Origin: Callorhinus ursinus
Lineage: Eukaryota > Chordata > Mammalia > Carnivora > Otariidae
Assembly (NCBI RefSeq): GCF_003265705.1
Contig: NW_020312894.1
Span: forward strand, 7,162,223 to 7,226,222
Reading direction: 5' to 3'
DNA: 64,000 bases
The position numbers were made by a program, and so were the translations under genes. Positions within the stretch are counted from its first letter, which is position 1. The number at the start of each line of letters is the position of its first letter. Below the pieces are notes generated by a model. It did not search any database. It was given only the letters and a program-made list of their open reading frames with translations, and was not told the DNA's origin. Below are positions 10,512-21,235 of this stretch, in pieces.

Positions 10512-10698
10512 GGGCGCCTGGGTGGTTCAGTTGGTTAAGCGACTGCCTTCGGCTCAGGTCATGATCCTGGAGTCCCGGGATCGAGTCCCACATCGGGCTC
10601 CCTGCTCGGCAGGGAGTCTGCTTCTCCCTCTGACCCTCTTCCCTCTCGTGCTCTCTATCTCTCATTCTCTCTCTCTCAAATAAATAAATAAAATCTAA
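10512..10698 (+). mobile_element. Can-SINE, full length, young-looking
   Basis: Complete from gggcgcctgggtggttcag to aataaataaataaaatct plus a short A tail. A perfect 15-bp target-site duplication aaaaagctataatta flanks it (10497-10511 and 10699-10713). The body carries the 'actgccttcggctcaggtcatgatcctggagtcccgggatcgagtcccacatcggg' and 'gaccctcttccctctcgtgctctc' subfamily markers, which differ from the 'cccactccccctgcttgtgttccctc' subfamily at 41.8, 56.7 and 62.1 kb. Confidence 0.97.
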
Positions 10699-10719
10699 AA
10701 AAAGCTATAATTATATTTT

Positions 10720-11045
10720 CCACTATTATTATAAGATCCATATAGGAAATTTAGAAGATATATAAAATTTAAAGGAGAAAAAAAAAAAACAACCGTGGTC
10801 TCGCCATCAAAAGACACCCACCATGAACATTCTAGTGCATCTCCTCACCATCTTCTTAGTTTGGGCGTTATATGAATGTGATCATCCAGATTACCTCCCC
10901 ATGCTCACTTGAGCAACTGGATGTTGCCAGAGAGAAGCTCACTTTTGTGCTAGGAGTGGGGGCACTTCAGAACTCACAGCCATGAATCCTAATGGGCACC
11001 CACCATGACCCTACTTCATAAATTCTCCATACTAAAATCACACAT
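10720..11045. other. Unique sequence, no gene recognised
   Basis: Includes a 12-A tract near 10779-10790. No repeat or gene is identifiable. Confidence 0.5.
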
Positions 11046-11047
11046 GG

Positions 11048-11050
<3 letters not shown>

Positions 11051-11089
<39 letters not shown>
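11051..11089 (+). repeat. (CA)19 microsatellite
   Basis: Uninterrupted CA dinucleotides preceded by cacatgggcg. Its length and purity suggest it is polymorphic. Confidence 0.97.
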
Positions 11090-11092
<3 letters not shown>

Positions 11093-11364
11093 AGCTCTCC
11101 TGTGTCATCCTCATCATCCCGTGACCAACACCACTAGCCCAGCCACCCCTGCCCATTTGTCTTGCATGTCCTGCTCCGATCTGAACACCTTCTTGGGCAC
11201 TTGCTTATCCTCTGTCTCCTGAATCATCAGCATCTCCTTCTTCATTCCCAATAGCATAAGCAGGCTACACTAGCTCCTATCATGGGGGAGGAGCTGGGAA
11301 GCCTGGTGCGTTCTCTGAGGGAGGCAGAGCCTGCTGTGGTTGTTCTATAATACTTTTGTATTGC

Positions 11365-11535
11365 ATGTTACAGTTTACAAATCAATCTCACCTCATTATC
11401 TTTGGGGGTCCTCAGACACCACCCTCAAACAGTTTCCAGGGAGTAGGTATTAGTGTTCTCACTTGTAGACGGAAGCTCAGACTGGTTTGCCCAGGATCAC
11501 ACAGGTGGACTCCAAACCCAGGTCTAAACGTTCAG
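11365..11535 (-). mobile_element. MIR SINE, antisense
   Basis: 'ttacagtttacaaatcaatctcacctcattatctttgggggtcctcagac' and 'ttctcacttgtagacggaagctcagactggtttgcccaggatcacacaggtgg' align in order with the MIR reverse complement. Confidence 0.7.
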
Positions 11536-11539
11536 GTAT

Positions 11540-11920
11540 ATCTCTGGGTTTGTCACCACACCGTGCAGCAATGGCTGAATGCGCTGTGTCTGGATTTGAA
11601 GGCTACGTTAAAGGTGGGCTCCTGTAAGGTACTGGCAATGTAGCCCACACGAATCCACGTGAAGGTCGGCAAAGATACAGACCATTGTCCCCCAGGGGAG
11701 CCAAAGCTGAGGTTTGACCAGGGGCTCGTGTGGATGAAGACCTGCAGTGTTACTGTGGACAGAGACAACAAACAGGGACCTATGCCAAGTCAGGAGCCCC
11801 GAGGTTGCTTGCAAAGGCAGTGTTGGCTTCAGACCATCAGACAGGCAACTCTGGGCGTCAGCCTAATGGAGGCGGGGGCTCAGCCTGGGATTTGGTGGAA
11901 AGCATGTGAATTCATAAGAT
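11540..11920. other. Unique sequence, no gene recognised
   Basis: No named repeat. Frames of up to 88 codons lie on both strands without a recognisable product. Confidence 0.5.
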
Positions 11921-11924
11921 ATTA

Positions 11925-12050
11925 AAACTGGAAGACACTCAGAGATCATCTTGTCCCCCCATTCAATGTACAGATGAGGAAGCCAAGGCCCAGGGAAGGG
12001 AGTTTCCCGAGGCCACACAGCCAGTTCATAAGGGAGCTTTGACAATGTTT
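11925..12050 (-). mobile_element. MIR-like SINE, antisense
   Basis: 'actggaagacactcagagatcatcttgtccccccattcaatgtacagatgaggaagccaaggcccagggaagggagtttcccgaggccacacagcc' is the reverse complement of the MIR-related unit also seen in sense at 1488-1600. Confidence 0.7.
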
Positions 12051-12054
12051 TTCT

Positions 12055-13106
12055 CCATGATAGCATGAAGCCTCCCATCCACGGAGTATTGTCAAAGAAA
12101 TGCAGCCTTATTATTTTCATGTACTTAGAATTACACTGACAAAAATTATCACCTGTCCAAAGCTCTTAGGGAAAGAATTTTAATGAATAAATAAGTTACA
12201 TTTTATAGACAAATGGGCACCACTTGGAAGTGATCTACGTATCTTCCCTGCTATCTTTCTTTCCCTGTGGGCTTTCTTAGCACACCGTCTCCAGGAATGG
12301 ACAGAGGTGGGCCTCAGCCCAGTTACTGTTGAGGTTATCACAAACCCCAAATGATGGGGTCTGGTGAATGAGGACCTGCTGTCCCATGAACTTGCGGGAT
12401 ATCCCTGCTCAGTGGCATGAATTCATGACCATGCAGGGAAACGTGAAACCTTTCCTAGCCGATCAGACACTTGACCTGGACAAGGATGGGGAGACAGGAT
12501 GGATTGATGGAGTGGGCATCAGGTTTTAAATATTTTTCCACGCCGATCGAACGGCCGCTGAGATTTTGTACCCCATCTGCACATTCCATTCATGGCATGG
12601 AGTGAAGAGGGGTGGGGGCAGCAGCAGGGAAGCACCGGTCCACTTGTCTGCAGGAGAACATTCCAGAAGATGGTTGGTGGTTGTGTACATGGAGACAGCC
12701 TCACGGCCTCTCCCTCTCCCCATCATGTTGTGGCTGCATTGCTGTCCCTTCAGACCGGCTCACATGTCTTGATCATACCATCAGGATAGAGGCTACCTAG
12801 TTCTTTGTTAATAATTCTCATAAATGTCCTTTGTAAGATACTTGCACTGATGTCACAAGAATGGATTCTTTCCCCTCGGTGACTAGACGCCATGATTAGA
12901 CAATCTTTTATGCTACGTTAAAGCAATCTTTTAACAGCAAATCAAAGATCCCTATCGTCTGAAAAACAGAGGCAGGTCAGCTGGGGCCCCTGCGGGAAAC
13001 TAGGAGCACGTGTTGGGCTTTACTTCTCCATCCTCAGACACCCTTGTTTCTGAGGTGGGCCCAGGGATTTATTTGGTGCCAAAATTATGAAAATCATAAT
13101 GACATC
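12055..13106. other. Unique sequence, no gene recognised
   Basis: One kilobase with no transposon I can name. Short overlapping frames of 61-85 codons near 12.5-12.8 kb occur on both strands and look random. Confidence 0.5.
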
Positions 13107-13119
13107 AAAAGTGAGGCTC

Positions 13120-13312
13120 GGGCACGTGGGTGGCTCAGTCGGTTAGGCAACTGCCTTCGGCTCAGGTCATGATCCTGGAGTCTCAGGATCGAGTCCCACA
13201 TCGGGCTCCCTGCTCAGCAGGGAGTCTGCTTCTCCCTCTGACCCTCCTCCCTCTCATGCTCTCTGTCTCTCATTCTCTCTCTTGCAAATAAATAAAATCT
13301 TAAAAAAAAAAA
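13120..13312 (+). mobile_element. Can-SINE, full length, young-looking
   Basis: Complete head (gggcacgtgggtggctcagtc), body of the 'gaccctcctccctctcatgctctc' subfamily, single AATAAA and a nearly pure A tail. A perfect 13-bp target-site duplication aaaagtgaggctc lies at 13107-13119 and 13313-13325. A long A tail and identical flanks indicate a recent insertion. Confidence 0.97.
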
Positions 13313-13329
13313 AAAAGTGAGGCTCACAC

Positions 13330-13975
13330 TCCAAGTTTTTGGCCCTGGAAGTAGGGTTTTGGCAATACAAAAAATTTTGTGTCCTTTTTTCCATTCATTC
13401 ACTCCAACACAACGGCCTTGAAAACTCTGTGATGTTCCCCCACGCTCTAAGAACATGACAGTGACCGTAATTCAAATTTATAACCGGGCTTGTGTGTGTG
13501 CAAGTGTGTGCTTTTCTTTTTCTTTTTTAAAGTAGTAATGAAGTTATAAATGCAGCATTTTTTTCATTACCTATTCATTAAAGATATGACACGAAAACAG
13601 AGTTTCCATGGAAATGGCTTTGTGGATTCTGAGTACAGAATAAGAATTTCATTGTTTACACTACAGCACAGATAACTGACGGCTGTTATTGTAGCCAGTA
13701 AAGTCTTATTTAGCACCATGAATGCACACAGGGGCACCAGGGCGGCGCGCATGGTCCCCCCCCACCCCCCACCCCCCGCAGCCTGTGCGGGCGCGGAAGC
13801 TCTCACTCTTCGGTGGCCGTGCACTTGACGATGGAGAGGACATGCTTAGCTGTGCCTTTTCAACACCCGGAAGCTTAAATGTTGAAACATTCTAGATAAA
13901 AAGAGCCAGAATAGTTCCACTCGGCATTTAACACCAGTCCATTTAATATAAAGTAAGATTTTTCTCTGCCAATGT
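13330..13975. other. Unique sequence with a small GC-rich patch
   Basis: Mostly AT-rich unique DNA. At 13738-13842 there is a GC-rich patch with C-runs (ccccccccacccccc...) and several CpG. No supported gene. Confidence 0.5.
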
Positions 13976-13979
13976 TTGG

Positions 13980-14295
13980 ACTCTTGCATGAGAGCCTGGG
14001 TTCGAATCTTGCCTCTTATGCTTATGAGTTGCGAAACCTCGGCCAAGTGACTTAGCCTCTCCCCAAGCCTTAGTTTTCTTATCTGAGAAAGGGGGGCGAT
14101 ATGCATATGGAATACATCACACATATTATAACTAGAATATGTATAATGTAATCATAATTATATATAACATAATAATTATAGGTACCTATATCAATACAGG
14201 ATTGTTTTGAGGACTAGAGGAGACATTCCAGATTCAGCAGACGCCTGGCTTCTTATAAAGTGCTCCCTACTTGTGATATGTTGGTACTGTAATTG
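13980..14295 (+). mobile_element. MIR SINE, sense, split by an AT-rich stretch
   Basis: The tRNA-like B-box region is clear (gcctgggttcgaatcttgcc). It is followed by 'gacttagcctctccccaagccttagttttcttatctgag', then an AT-rich block around 14105-14185, then 'ggattgttttgaggactagagg...gcagacgcctggcttcttataaagtgctc'. This is one of the best-preserved MIR copies in the window. Confidence 0.8.
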
Positions 14296-14324
14296 TTTAC
14301 CATTAATAGATGGATAACACTGAT

Positions 14325-14605
14325 GGGTGCTAATTTTCAGGCTCAGCTCAAATGCCTTCTCTTTCCTGAGGCTCTCCCTGAAAGTGGAGGGGTCCCTCCC
14401 TGCTAGGAGCAGCCAAAGGAGGCACCTGCCCCTCCCTTGCAGCCCTCCCAGCTCCCATTTACCTTTAATGATTTATGGGTTAATCCCTCTCTGCCTGAGG
14501 CCATGCCTTCCGGGAGGTCAGTGGCCAACCCCGGCCTTTCCTGTCATGGCCCAGGGCCTGGCACAAATAGGAATCCTCCCCGCCCAAAGGGAACAGTTTG
14601 ATACA
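14325..14605 (+). mobile_element. L2 LINE 3' end, sense
   Basis: 'aggctcagctcaaatgccttctctttcctgaggctctccctg' and 'ggcccagggcctggcacaaataggaatcctcc...acagtttgatacatga' follow L2 from its 3' ORF region to the 3' end. Ancient and broken. Confidence 0.7.
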
Positions 14606-14609
14606 TGAA

Positions 14610-15590
14610 AAATTAAGTTAATTAAAACCCACCCTGTGAACTCAATTCAGGAAGTGAGGATTTTTATTGTTTTGGCTTGGTTTGGGAGGTAGGAGAGGCA
14701 CAGGGAGTCCAAGACCTTTTTTCTAATAAAGTACAAGAATGTAGGAAATGCATGAGCCCAGGTTGAAATGAGTCCTTGATGGCTGAGTCACAGGTGGTCT
14801 CCAGAGCATTCCCTGGCCAATCGCCCTGCAGGGCCGGGTTGAGGGCAAGGACGAAGAGGCACCCAGCTGCCATCTCTCACATGGCACCTACCCGCAGGGC
14901 CATCCCCTGGCAGTTAAGTTCTGTGCTCTCGGCTCTCCCATCGTTACCCCAGCCCTGTGTCCTGCACGGCCCGTGTGCTTGGATCCTGTGTCTGCTCACT
15001 CTGGGCTGCCGCCCGAAGCTCTCTTGCACCCCATCCCTTAAAGTCCATTCCCTCCACTTCTGAGTTAAAGATAAGGCAGTCAGGACAAGAATGCTCCCTA
15101 ACACAGCAGACAGAAGTGTAACCTGGTGTCCCTGGCTGCTACCCTTTGCAAAGCGATACCGTTTGGACCTTATTTATAAAACAGACACTAATCCAGTTCC
15201 GCATGACTGTAGCACAATTTACTCAAAACTTGCCAGGAAGCCTTCCAGCCTATTAAAATAAGTGTTCCGCCATCTTCATCTGCACTGTGAATCCTGATTC
15301 CTGGCATCCAGATGAGAGAAAGAGATTCAACCATGAAGCCATGTTTGACATAGACCATGACTATATAATAAGAATTTTAATTGCCAGAAGTATTCCTTGA
15401 ATAATGAAGCAATTTAGGGGTAAGGGGTGCCAGGAAAGAGAGAGAGGAAGGCAGAGACACAGGACATCCTTCCCTGATTGTTGTCTTACACCGAGGGGCT
15501 GCATTCACCACCTTTCCCAGGGGCCCAAGTAAAGCCAAAACGCCTAGAGTCATCGTCATGCAAAAAGGCAAGTTGTAATTAGAACACTGA
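14610..15590. other. Unique sequence, no gene recognised
   Basis: About 1 kb without recognisable repeats. Frames of up to 95 codons on both strands lack any domain. Confidence 0.5.
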
Positions 15591-15594
15591 CTTT

Positions 15595-17125
15595 AAAACG
15601 TACATCGCAATGCAAAGGACCTAGAATATCCAAAAGAACTTGGACAAGGAGAAGAAAGTTGGAGCATATAGATTGCAAGACTTAATAAAAAGCTATAGCC
15701 ATCAGGAGAGTGTGGTATTGCCACATAGAGATCAGTGGAACAATAGAGTCCAGAAATCAACCCAGGCATAGACCAAAGCATGTATCAAATATATGTATCA
15801 AAGCATTTATCATTTGCTTTTCAATAAAGGGCTAAGGTAATTTAATGAGAAAAGCATAATGGTGCTGGAACAATTGGATTTCCAAAAGCAAAAAAAAAAA
15901 AAGAACTCCAACCTTTACCTCACATCATATACAAGAATTAACATGAAATAGATCACATACCTTAATGTGGGAATAAAATCTTTAAAATTTTAGAGAAAAC
16001 ATAGGTGAAAACCCTAATGATGTGGATTTGTCAAAAATTTCTTAAATGTAACAAAAACAAACAAAAAGCACAAACTACACGATAAAAAATCAGTACATTG
16101 ACTTCATTAAAATTTAAAACTTTTGCCCTTCAAAAGTCTCTGTTTTGAACATGAAAAGCAAGCCACAGACTGGGACAAAATATTTGTAAAAGTTTTTCTG
16201 ACAAAGGACTTGTATCTGGAATAGGTAAAGAACTTTTTAAACTGAATAATAAGAAGACAACCCAATTTAAATATAGGGAAAATATTTGAACAGACACTTT
16301 ATCAAAGAAGATACATAGATGCCAAATAAGCACATGAAAAACCGTGTGGCGTTATTCCTCAATTAGGGAGATACAAATTAAAACCATAGTGTAATATTAT
16401 TATATCCACCACAGCGGCTGAAAGGAAAAGGGCCAACCACACCAAGCGCTGGCAAAAATTTGGGGGAACTGGAATGAATCCTTAAATGCTGTTAGTTGGA
16501 ATATAAAGTGATACAACTACTTTTGCAAACATTTTGGCATTCTCTTTAAAAGCTAAACATAGACCTACCATAGGACCCAGCCGGTCCATTCCCAGTTATT
16601 TACTCAAAAGAAATGAAGGCATTGCTCACACAAAGACTGTGCTCAAACATGTGTAGCAGCTTTATTCATAATAGTCAAGAGCTGGAAAAAAAAAAAAAAA
16701 AAACAAATGGCCACCACCAGGGGAACGTATAATCAAGTGGCAGGATATCCAAAGGAGGACTCAGCAATGTAACAGAATGAACTGTTGATACATACAACAA
16801 TTTATAGGTGGATCTCAAAATGATTATGCGATCAGAAGCATGGCAAAAAAAAAAAAAAAGAGTACATACTGGATGAGTCTGTTTGTACAAGAGTCTATGA
16901 GATGCACACTCATCTAGAATGACATAAATCAGGTATGTCTGCGGGCAGGGATGCAGAGAGGGTCATGGGGACAGCTTACAAAGGTGCACAGGAAACTTTG
17001 GGGAAGACAGATGCGTTCGTTGTCTTCTCTGTGGAGGGTGACTCATGAGTACTTACGCAAGCCAAACTCATCAGACTATAGGCCTTAAAGATATGTTGTT
17101 TATTGTATGCTAATTTTACCTCAGA
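15595..17125 (+). mobile_element. L1 LINE, 5'-truncated 3' half, sense, broken
   Basis: It begins in the late ORF2 region ('aaaaagctatagccatcaggagagtgtggtattgcc', 'gaacaatagagtccagaaatcaaccc') and continues through 'aagcacatgaaaaa...', 'acttttgcaaacattttggca', 'agcagctttattcataatagtcaa' and 'atttataggtggatctcaaaatgattatgc' into the 3' UTR. Many stops and frameshifts break the reading frame. Two long internal A-runs (about 16685-16703 and 16844-16858) have grown at sites that are short A-rich motifs in related L1s. Confidence 0.85.
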
Positions 17126-17129
17126 ACAA

Positions 17130-17785
17130 CTCGTTTAAGAAGAAAACAAACATCAATGTAAAACAAAGCAGTGAGAAAACTAGTATCAGCCATGGCCCCA
17201 AGACTATGAGCTTGGGAGGAGCTACCCAATACCCCACTGACCTTCCTCTTCGAAGTCTCCTTCAGGATAAGGGGTCAGCAGGAACCCTGCAGGAGCACTC
17301 CTCACACCGTCTCAGGAAGGGGATCCAAGCATCTGGGGGATGTGCCTCCCGCTCTCCCTCAGTGAAGGGCTGGCCGCTTTGCTGGGGAGAATGCTATTGG
17401 CGGGAACGTCTCCATCTGTAACACAAAGATGGGTTCTCAGCCCTGGGGCTCCCTGAAGCTCCTCTCTGAATTCTGTGTTGGCAGGGCCGCCTCCCCCCCA
17501 ACTCCTTCCCTGGGTGACCAGGAGCTTGTGTCCCTGGTACAGCTGACAAATATCCTGTTGTCCTTGTGACACTATAGGAAGACATTCATCGGATGAATAG
17601 TCTGCAATTCCTACTCGTGGGCATCCAAACTCCTCACCAGGCAACCCTACCGCGTCAGGGCGCTGTGGCTCTCTGCACACCCCAGCCCCCCACGGTAGTC
17701 ATAGCAACAAATGACAACTACTGGCAGGACTGGGATGTGATATTTTTGACATAACAATTCAATAGCAGTCACAATAAATAATAAT
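17130..17785. other. Unique sequence, no gene recognised
   Basis: GC-moderate unique DNA. Frames of 104 and 122 codons lie on opposite strands over the same bases, which argues that both are chance. Confidence 0.5.
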
Positions 17786-17789
17786 TATT

Positions 17790-17930
17790 ATTTTACACCT
17801 CAAGGAGAATTGCCCTTTCCATTATCTCATCGAATTAGCAATAATTTAGTGATCCACACATGGTTACATGATTCGGGAATGGTAGAGCCACGTTCAGAGC
17901 CAAGCCTGCATCCTAGGTCATGTGCTAATG
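17790..17930 (-). mobile_element. Possible MIR fragment, antisense
   Basis: 'ttacacctcaaggagaattgcc...ccattatctcatcg' and 'ggtagagccacgttcagagccaagcctgcatcctaggtc' suggest a diverged antisense MIR. Confidence 0.35.
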
Positions 17931-17934
17931 CTTT

Positions 17935-18510
17935 CCAAACTTTGTGAAATTTGTACACCACTTGTCCTCTCATTTAATTGTTTTCTTTAAATTGATTACC
18001 TTTCATGAAACAACACATCGATTTTTAAAATTTTGTGTCACTTCTGAAAATGGAAAGTAAGTCTCCCCTTTCACAAATGGAGAAAAAATAACTAGAAAAA
18101 CAAATGCAATAAACACAAAACAATGTTATTAACAGCTGGCGTAAAGCTGTTGTCTGCAGAAGGCTCTGAGCCCAGGCTAGAATTGGAAAGGCATTAAGAC
18201 GTACGCCCAATGGGACTTTGTTTCTGGCTGGACCCAGAATGGTTCAAAGGGGACTGGAAAGAGAATGTCACTGGATGACTCCATCGGCAACTGCCTAGCT
18301 CTATGCCCCCCAAATCATCTGGGTGCCTCTGCCCATGAGGCTCAGCCACCTCTCTAGAACCCCATGAACAGGTGTGGACACTGTCCCGTCGTGAGTGCCG
18401 CCATCTTACTGGCTCTCGGGCAGCATGGCCGTCAGAAGAGCGCTGGTTTTGTGTGTCTTTGACACAGGTCTGAGCCCTGATTCTAGAATATGTGCTGCTC
18501 TGGCTATCTC
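17935..18510. other. Unique sequence, no gene recognised
   Basis: No repeat or gene identified. Confidence 0.5.
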
Positions 18511-18513
18511 CTT

Positions 18514-18991
18514 CTGTGCTGGTCATGGTCCTCCAGAAAAACAGAACCAATAGGAGACAGGTAGATGGATGATAAGCAGGTAGGCAGGCAGGTAGATGTT
18601 GATGACGAGGAGTTGGCTTATGTGGTTAGGGCGACCGAGGAGGGCCATGGTCTGCCATCTGCAAGCTGGAGACTGGGAAGACTGGTGGGGAACTCCATCT
18701 GAGTCTGAAGGTCTGAGAACCAGAGGAGCCTAAGGTGTGCATCCTGGTCCAAGGGCAGGAGAAGATGGATCTCCCAGCCAAATCAGTGAGGCAGAAAGCA
18801 AAAAGGGCAAATTCCTCTTCCTCTTTTTGTTCAGGTCAGCCCCTCAGTGGACCGGAGGGCAATCTCTTCTACGGAGCCCACGGATTATTCAAATGCTAGT
18901 GTCGTCCAGAAACACCCTCACAGACACACCCAGAAATCATGGTCAGTCTAGGCCCCCTGTGGCCCACTCCAGTCGATACAAAAGATTACCC
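18514..18991 (-). mobile_element. LTR-type repeat, antisense, nearly complete
   Basis: Read in reverse it runs from ggtaatcttttgtatcgactggag to ggttctgtttttctggaggacc. In order it holds tctgggtgtgtctgtgagggtgtttctgg, catttgaata, gaatttgcc, tctcctgccct, gaccttcagactcag and cagcttgcagatggcag. This is the widespread mammalian repeat that begins TGTGATGGTTAATTTTATGTGTCAAC and ends GGAGAACCCTGACTAATACA. I recognise the family by sequence; I believe it is an ERVL/MaLR-class LTR but am less sure of the formal name. Confidence 0.75.
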
Positions 18992-18994
18992 GGC

Positions 18995-20110
18995 ACCCCG
19001 TGCGAGCCTCAGCCGGCATCTAGAAGGGACGCGTAGTAAGAGGAGGGGCTGTGTGCACCGTGTGCACTGTGTGCACGTCAGGCTGCTGGCAACGCTCGCC
19101 CCACCTGAGGCCACACACTGGCCCTGAGCACCGTCCCGTCCTGGAACCCACTACAACCCACTTAGATCTGTGCAGAACACGGCGTTGCCTCAGAGCGTGT
19201 CCACCAGGCCCCGGCTGTTGTGGTTTCTGCTTGAGCCGCACGCCCTGCCTGCGTGGCCCGACGGTTGGGTTGCCTGCAGCTGTGTGGAGAGCGCAGAAGG
19301 CAGCCCGGGGGGCATTTGCTTCCACTGTCTGGCCAGCCTTCGGGGCCTCACATCCATCTCCAACAGGGAGGGGATTTGATTTGCCACAGAGCCTTCCAGC
19401 AAAAAGCATGAACGGCCTCCCCGTGACCTCGCCGTGAATGAACTGTACTGCGGAAGCCCTGCCCCATGGCTGAGCAGTCTCCACGAATTCTCAAGGTCAG
19501 AAGGGAGAGTGAGGAGCATAAAGACAGAGGGGGCATTGCTGCCACCGCATAGACACTGGAGGAGACACACAGAAGCCGAGACAAGCGCCACCCAGCCCGT
19601 TGCCAGCCGAATGCGTCTCCTCCTGCGGGGTTTTCCTCTGGAGCTGGCTGGCACCCTCACGCTTTTTTGGGTGCGGCCACGGGCAAAATGTGGTTTCTTA
19701 AAACCATCCATTTTCCATTAGAGATGATCTGTCCTCCAGCGTGAGGGCTCTAGAGGAGTTTCTATTCTTAGATCCAGAACGAAATCTCAGGGAAGGCCAC
19801 CTGCTCCCCTAAAGTTGAGAGCCAAGCTCGGCCCCCCAGGGAACAGCATCGCCTCCCCTTGCAAAGGCTGCTGCTTGCCGTCCCCCCTGGTTCCTCTGGG
19901 ACCGGCAGTAAAGGACTCGCTCCTGGAGCTTCCAGCCCACCTGTGTGTGAAGACACGGCATTAGGCCACTAATTGGGAGGGCCGGGATGTGGCTCTTGCC
20001 CTTCTACTTTAATGAGACTATGGTTCAGCTTACTGGGTTAGTAAGAGGGAGTTGGCTTCGTGTGGATGCAGGGGCGCTGGGTAGGGTACCAGGGAGCCTG
20101 GCCGGCTGGG
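18995..20110. other. GC- and CpG-rich unique sequence, no gene recognised
   Basis: The left half (18961-19320) has about 24 CpG dinucleotides in 360 bp by hand count, well above the surrounding DNA. Overlapping frames of 128 to 173 codons occur on both strands (for example 19190-19711 minus and 19051-19437 plus) but share no motif with a known family, and stop-poor GC-rich DNA gives such frames by chance. Confidence 0.5.
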
Positions 20111-20114
20111 CCCT

Positions 20115-20215
20115 GCACACAGCCACCCCTGTGACCTCAGGGAAGTCATTTATCTTCTCAGAGGCTCTGTTGCCCCAACTGCAAAATAAGAATAAAATGG
20201 TCTCCCACGGGTCGT
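20115..20215 (+). mobile_element. MIR SINE fragment, sense
   Basis: 'cctgtgacctcagggaagtcatttatcttctcagaggctctgttgccccaactgcaaaataagaataaaatgg' is the MIR core in sense. Confidence 0.65.
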
Positions 20216-20219
20216 GGTG

Positions 20220-20730
20220 GGGCTCCTGCATCACTACAGTTAACTCCAAAGTATAGGACGTTGTGCGAGGAGTGATTGATGGCCCTGCCAATGATGAGCA
20301 TGTACCAGCCGCAGGCGGTCACAGGAAGGGAGAGAATTCGCAGTCACTGGGTCCCTGCTCGTGAACATGAGAGGCTGGCTATGCCGGCGCTCCCCAGGAA
20401 AGCGGGGCACTGAAGTGCACGTGCCTCCCCGCGGGGTCCTCAGCATACCCACAACCCTTAGGTAACCGGAATTCGCCTGCATTCCGTTTTTCAAGCGAAA
20501 CACCCTGATGTCAATTGCTTGATTGAAAAGAATCAAAATAAAAACAAATGTTCCTATCCCTCCCGAAGCATGTCTGCTTTCTTCAGGAAGAATGTTCCTA
20601 GCTTGCATCTGATTTTCCAAGGAACAATGACTTAAACAAAGTTAAGAACCACTTTGCTATGCTTTCCAAGGGTAAAGGAAGGGAACACTCTTTAGCCTAG
20701 AGAAGGGGAGGTTTGAAGGCACTGGAATCC
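20220..20730. other. Unique sequence, no gene recognised
   Basis: No named repeat. A 126-codon minus-strand frame lacks any recognisable domain. Confidence 0.5.
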
Positions 20731-20732
20731 CT

Positions 20733-20794
20733 TCTCCCAAAGTTGAAAGGTCATCCTGTGAACTCTCCCAGGGTTGAAAGGTCATCCCATGAAA
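20733..20794 (+). repeat. 31-bp tandem duplication, two copies
   Basis: Unit tctcccaaagttgaaaggtcatcctgtgaac (20733-20763) is repeated at 20764-20794 with a few substitutions (cagggt for caaagt, ccatg for ctgtg). Each copy carries a gaaaggtca motif. Confidence 0.85.
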
Positions 20795-20829
20795 AGCTGT
20801 TCTCTGTCATTAAAGATGATGTGGTGGCA

Positions 20830-21044
20830 GGGCACCTCGGTGGCTTGGTTGAGCATCGACTCTTAGTTTCAACTCACGTCATGATCTCAGGGTCGTGAGT
20901 TCAAGCCCCACTTCGGGCCCTGTGCTCAGCGTGGAGTCAGCTTAAAGTTTCTCCCTCTCCCTCTCCCTCTGCACCAATCCTCCCTCCCCCCCCACCCCTG
21001 CTCTCTCTCTTTAGCTCTCAAATAAATAAATAAATAAAATCTTA
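20830..21044 (+). mobile_element. Can-SINE, full length, older subfamily
   Basis: Head ggcacctcggtggcttggtt, body 'atcgactcttagtttcaactcacgtcatgatctcagggtcgtgagttcaagccccacttcgggc', (TCTCCC)n-like pyrimidine block, four AAAT units and a short A tail. An 18-bp target-site duplication aaagatgatgtggtggca lies at 20812-20829 and at 21045-21062 with one substitution. Confidence 0.96.
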
Positions 21045-21235
21045 AAAGACGATGTGGTGGCATGGAGGAATGCATGTCACAGAAAAGGAACTTCTGTTGC
21101 AAACAAGGAAGACTTTTCTACCAGTAAAAGTAGTGCAAGCTGCCTCGTGAGGGAGAGAAGTGTTGGTTTCACAGAAGGTTCTAGTGACAACTAGATAACT
21201 GTTTGTTGGAATATTCTATAAGAAATCCCTACCTT

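Noticed and set aside
10512..10560. tRNA-like heads of Can-SINEs as tRNA genes
   Set aside because: They keep A-box and B-box-like text from tRNA-Lys but are followed by a SINE body and tail, with target-site duplications. They are retrotransposons, not tRNA genes.
13738..13870. Short minus-strand peptide-like stretch (KHVLSIVKCTATEE then stop) in a GC-rich patch
   Set aside because: It faintly recalls an annexin-type helix, but only 18 codons are open and the flanks do not continue any annexin sequence. Likely chance.
19020..19711. Overlapping 154- and 173-codon minus-strand frames and a 128-codon plus-strand frame
   Set aside because: GC-rich DNA with few stops gives overlapping frames on both strands. 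None matches a known family; no splice or poly-A context found.
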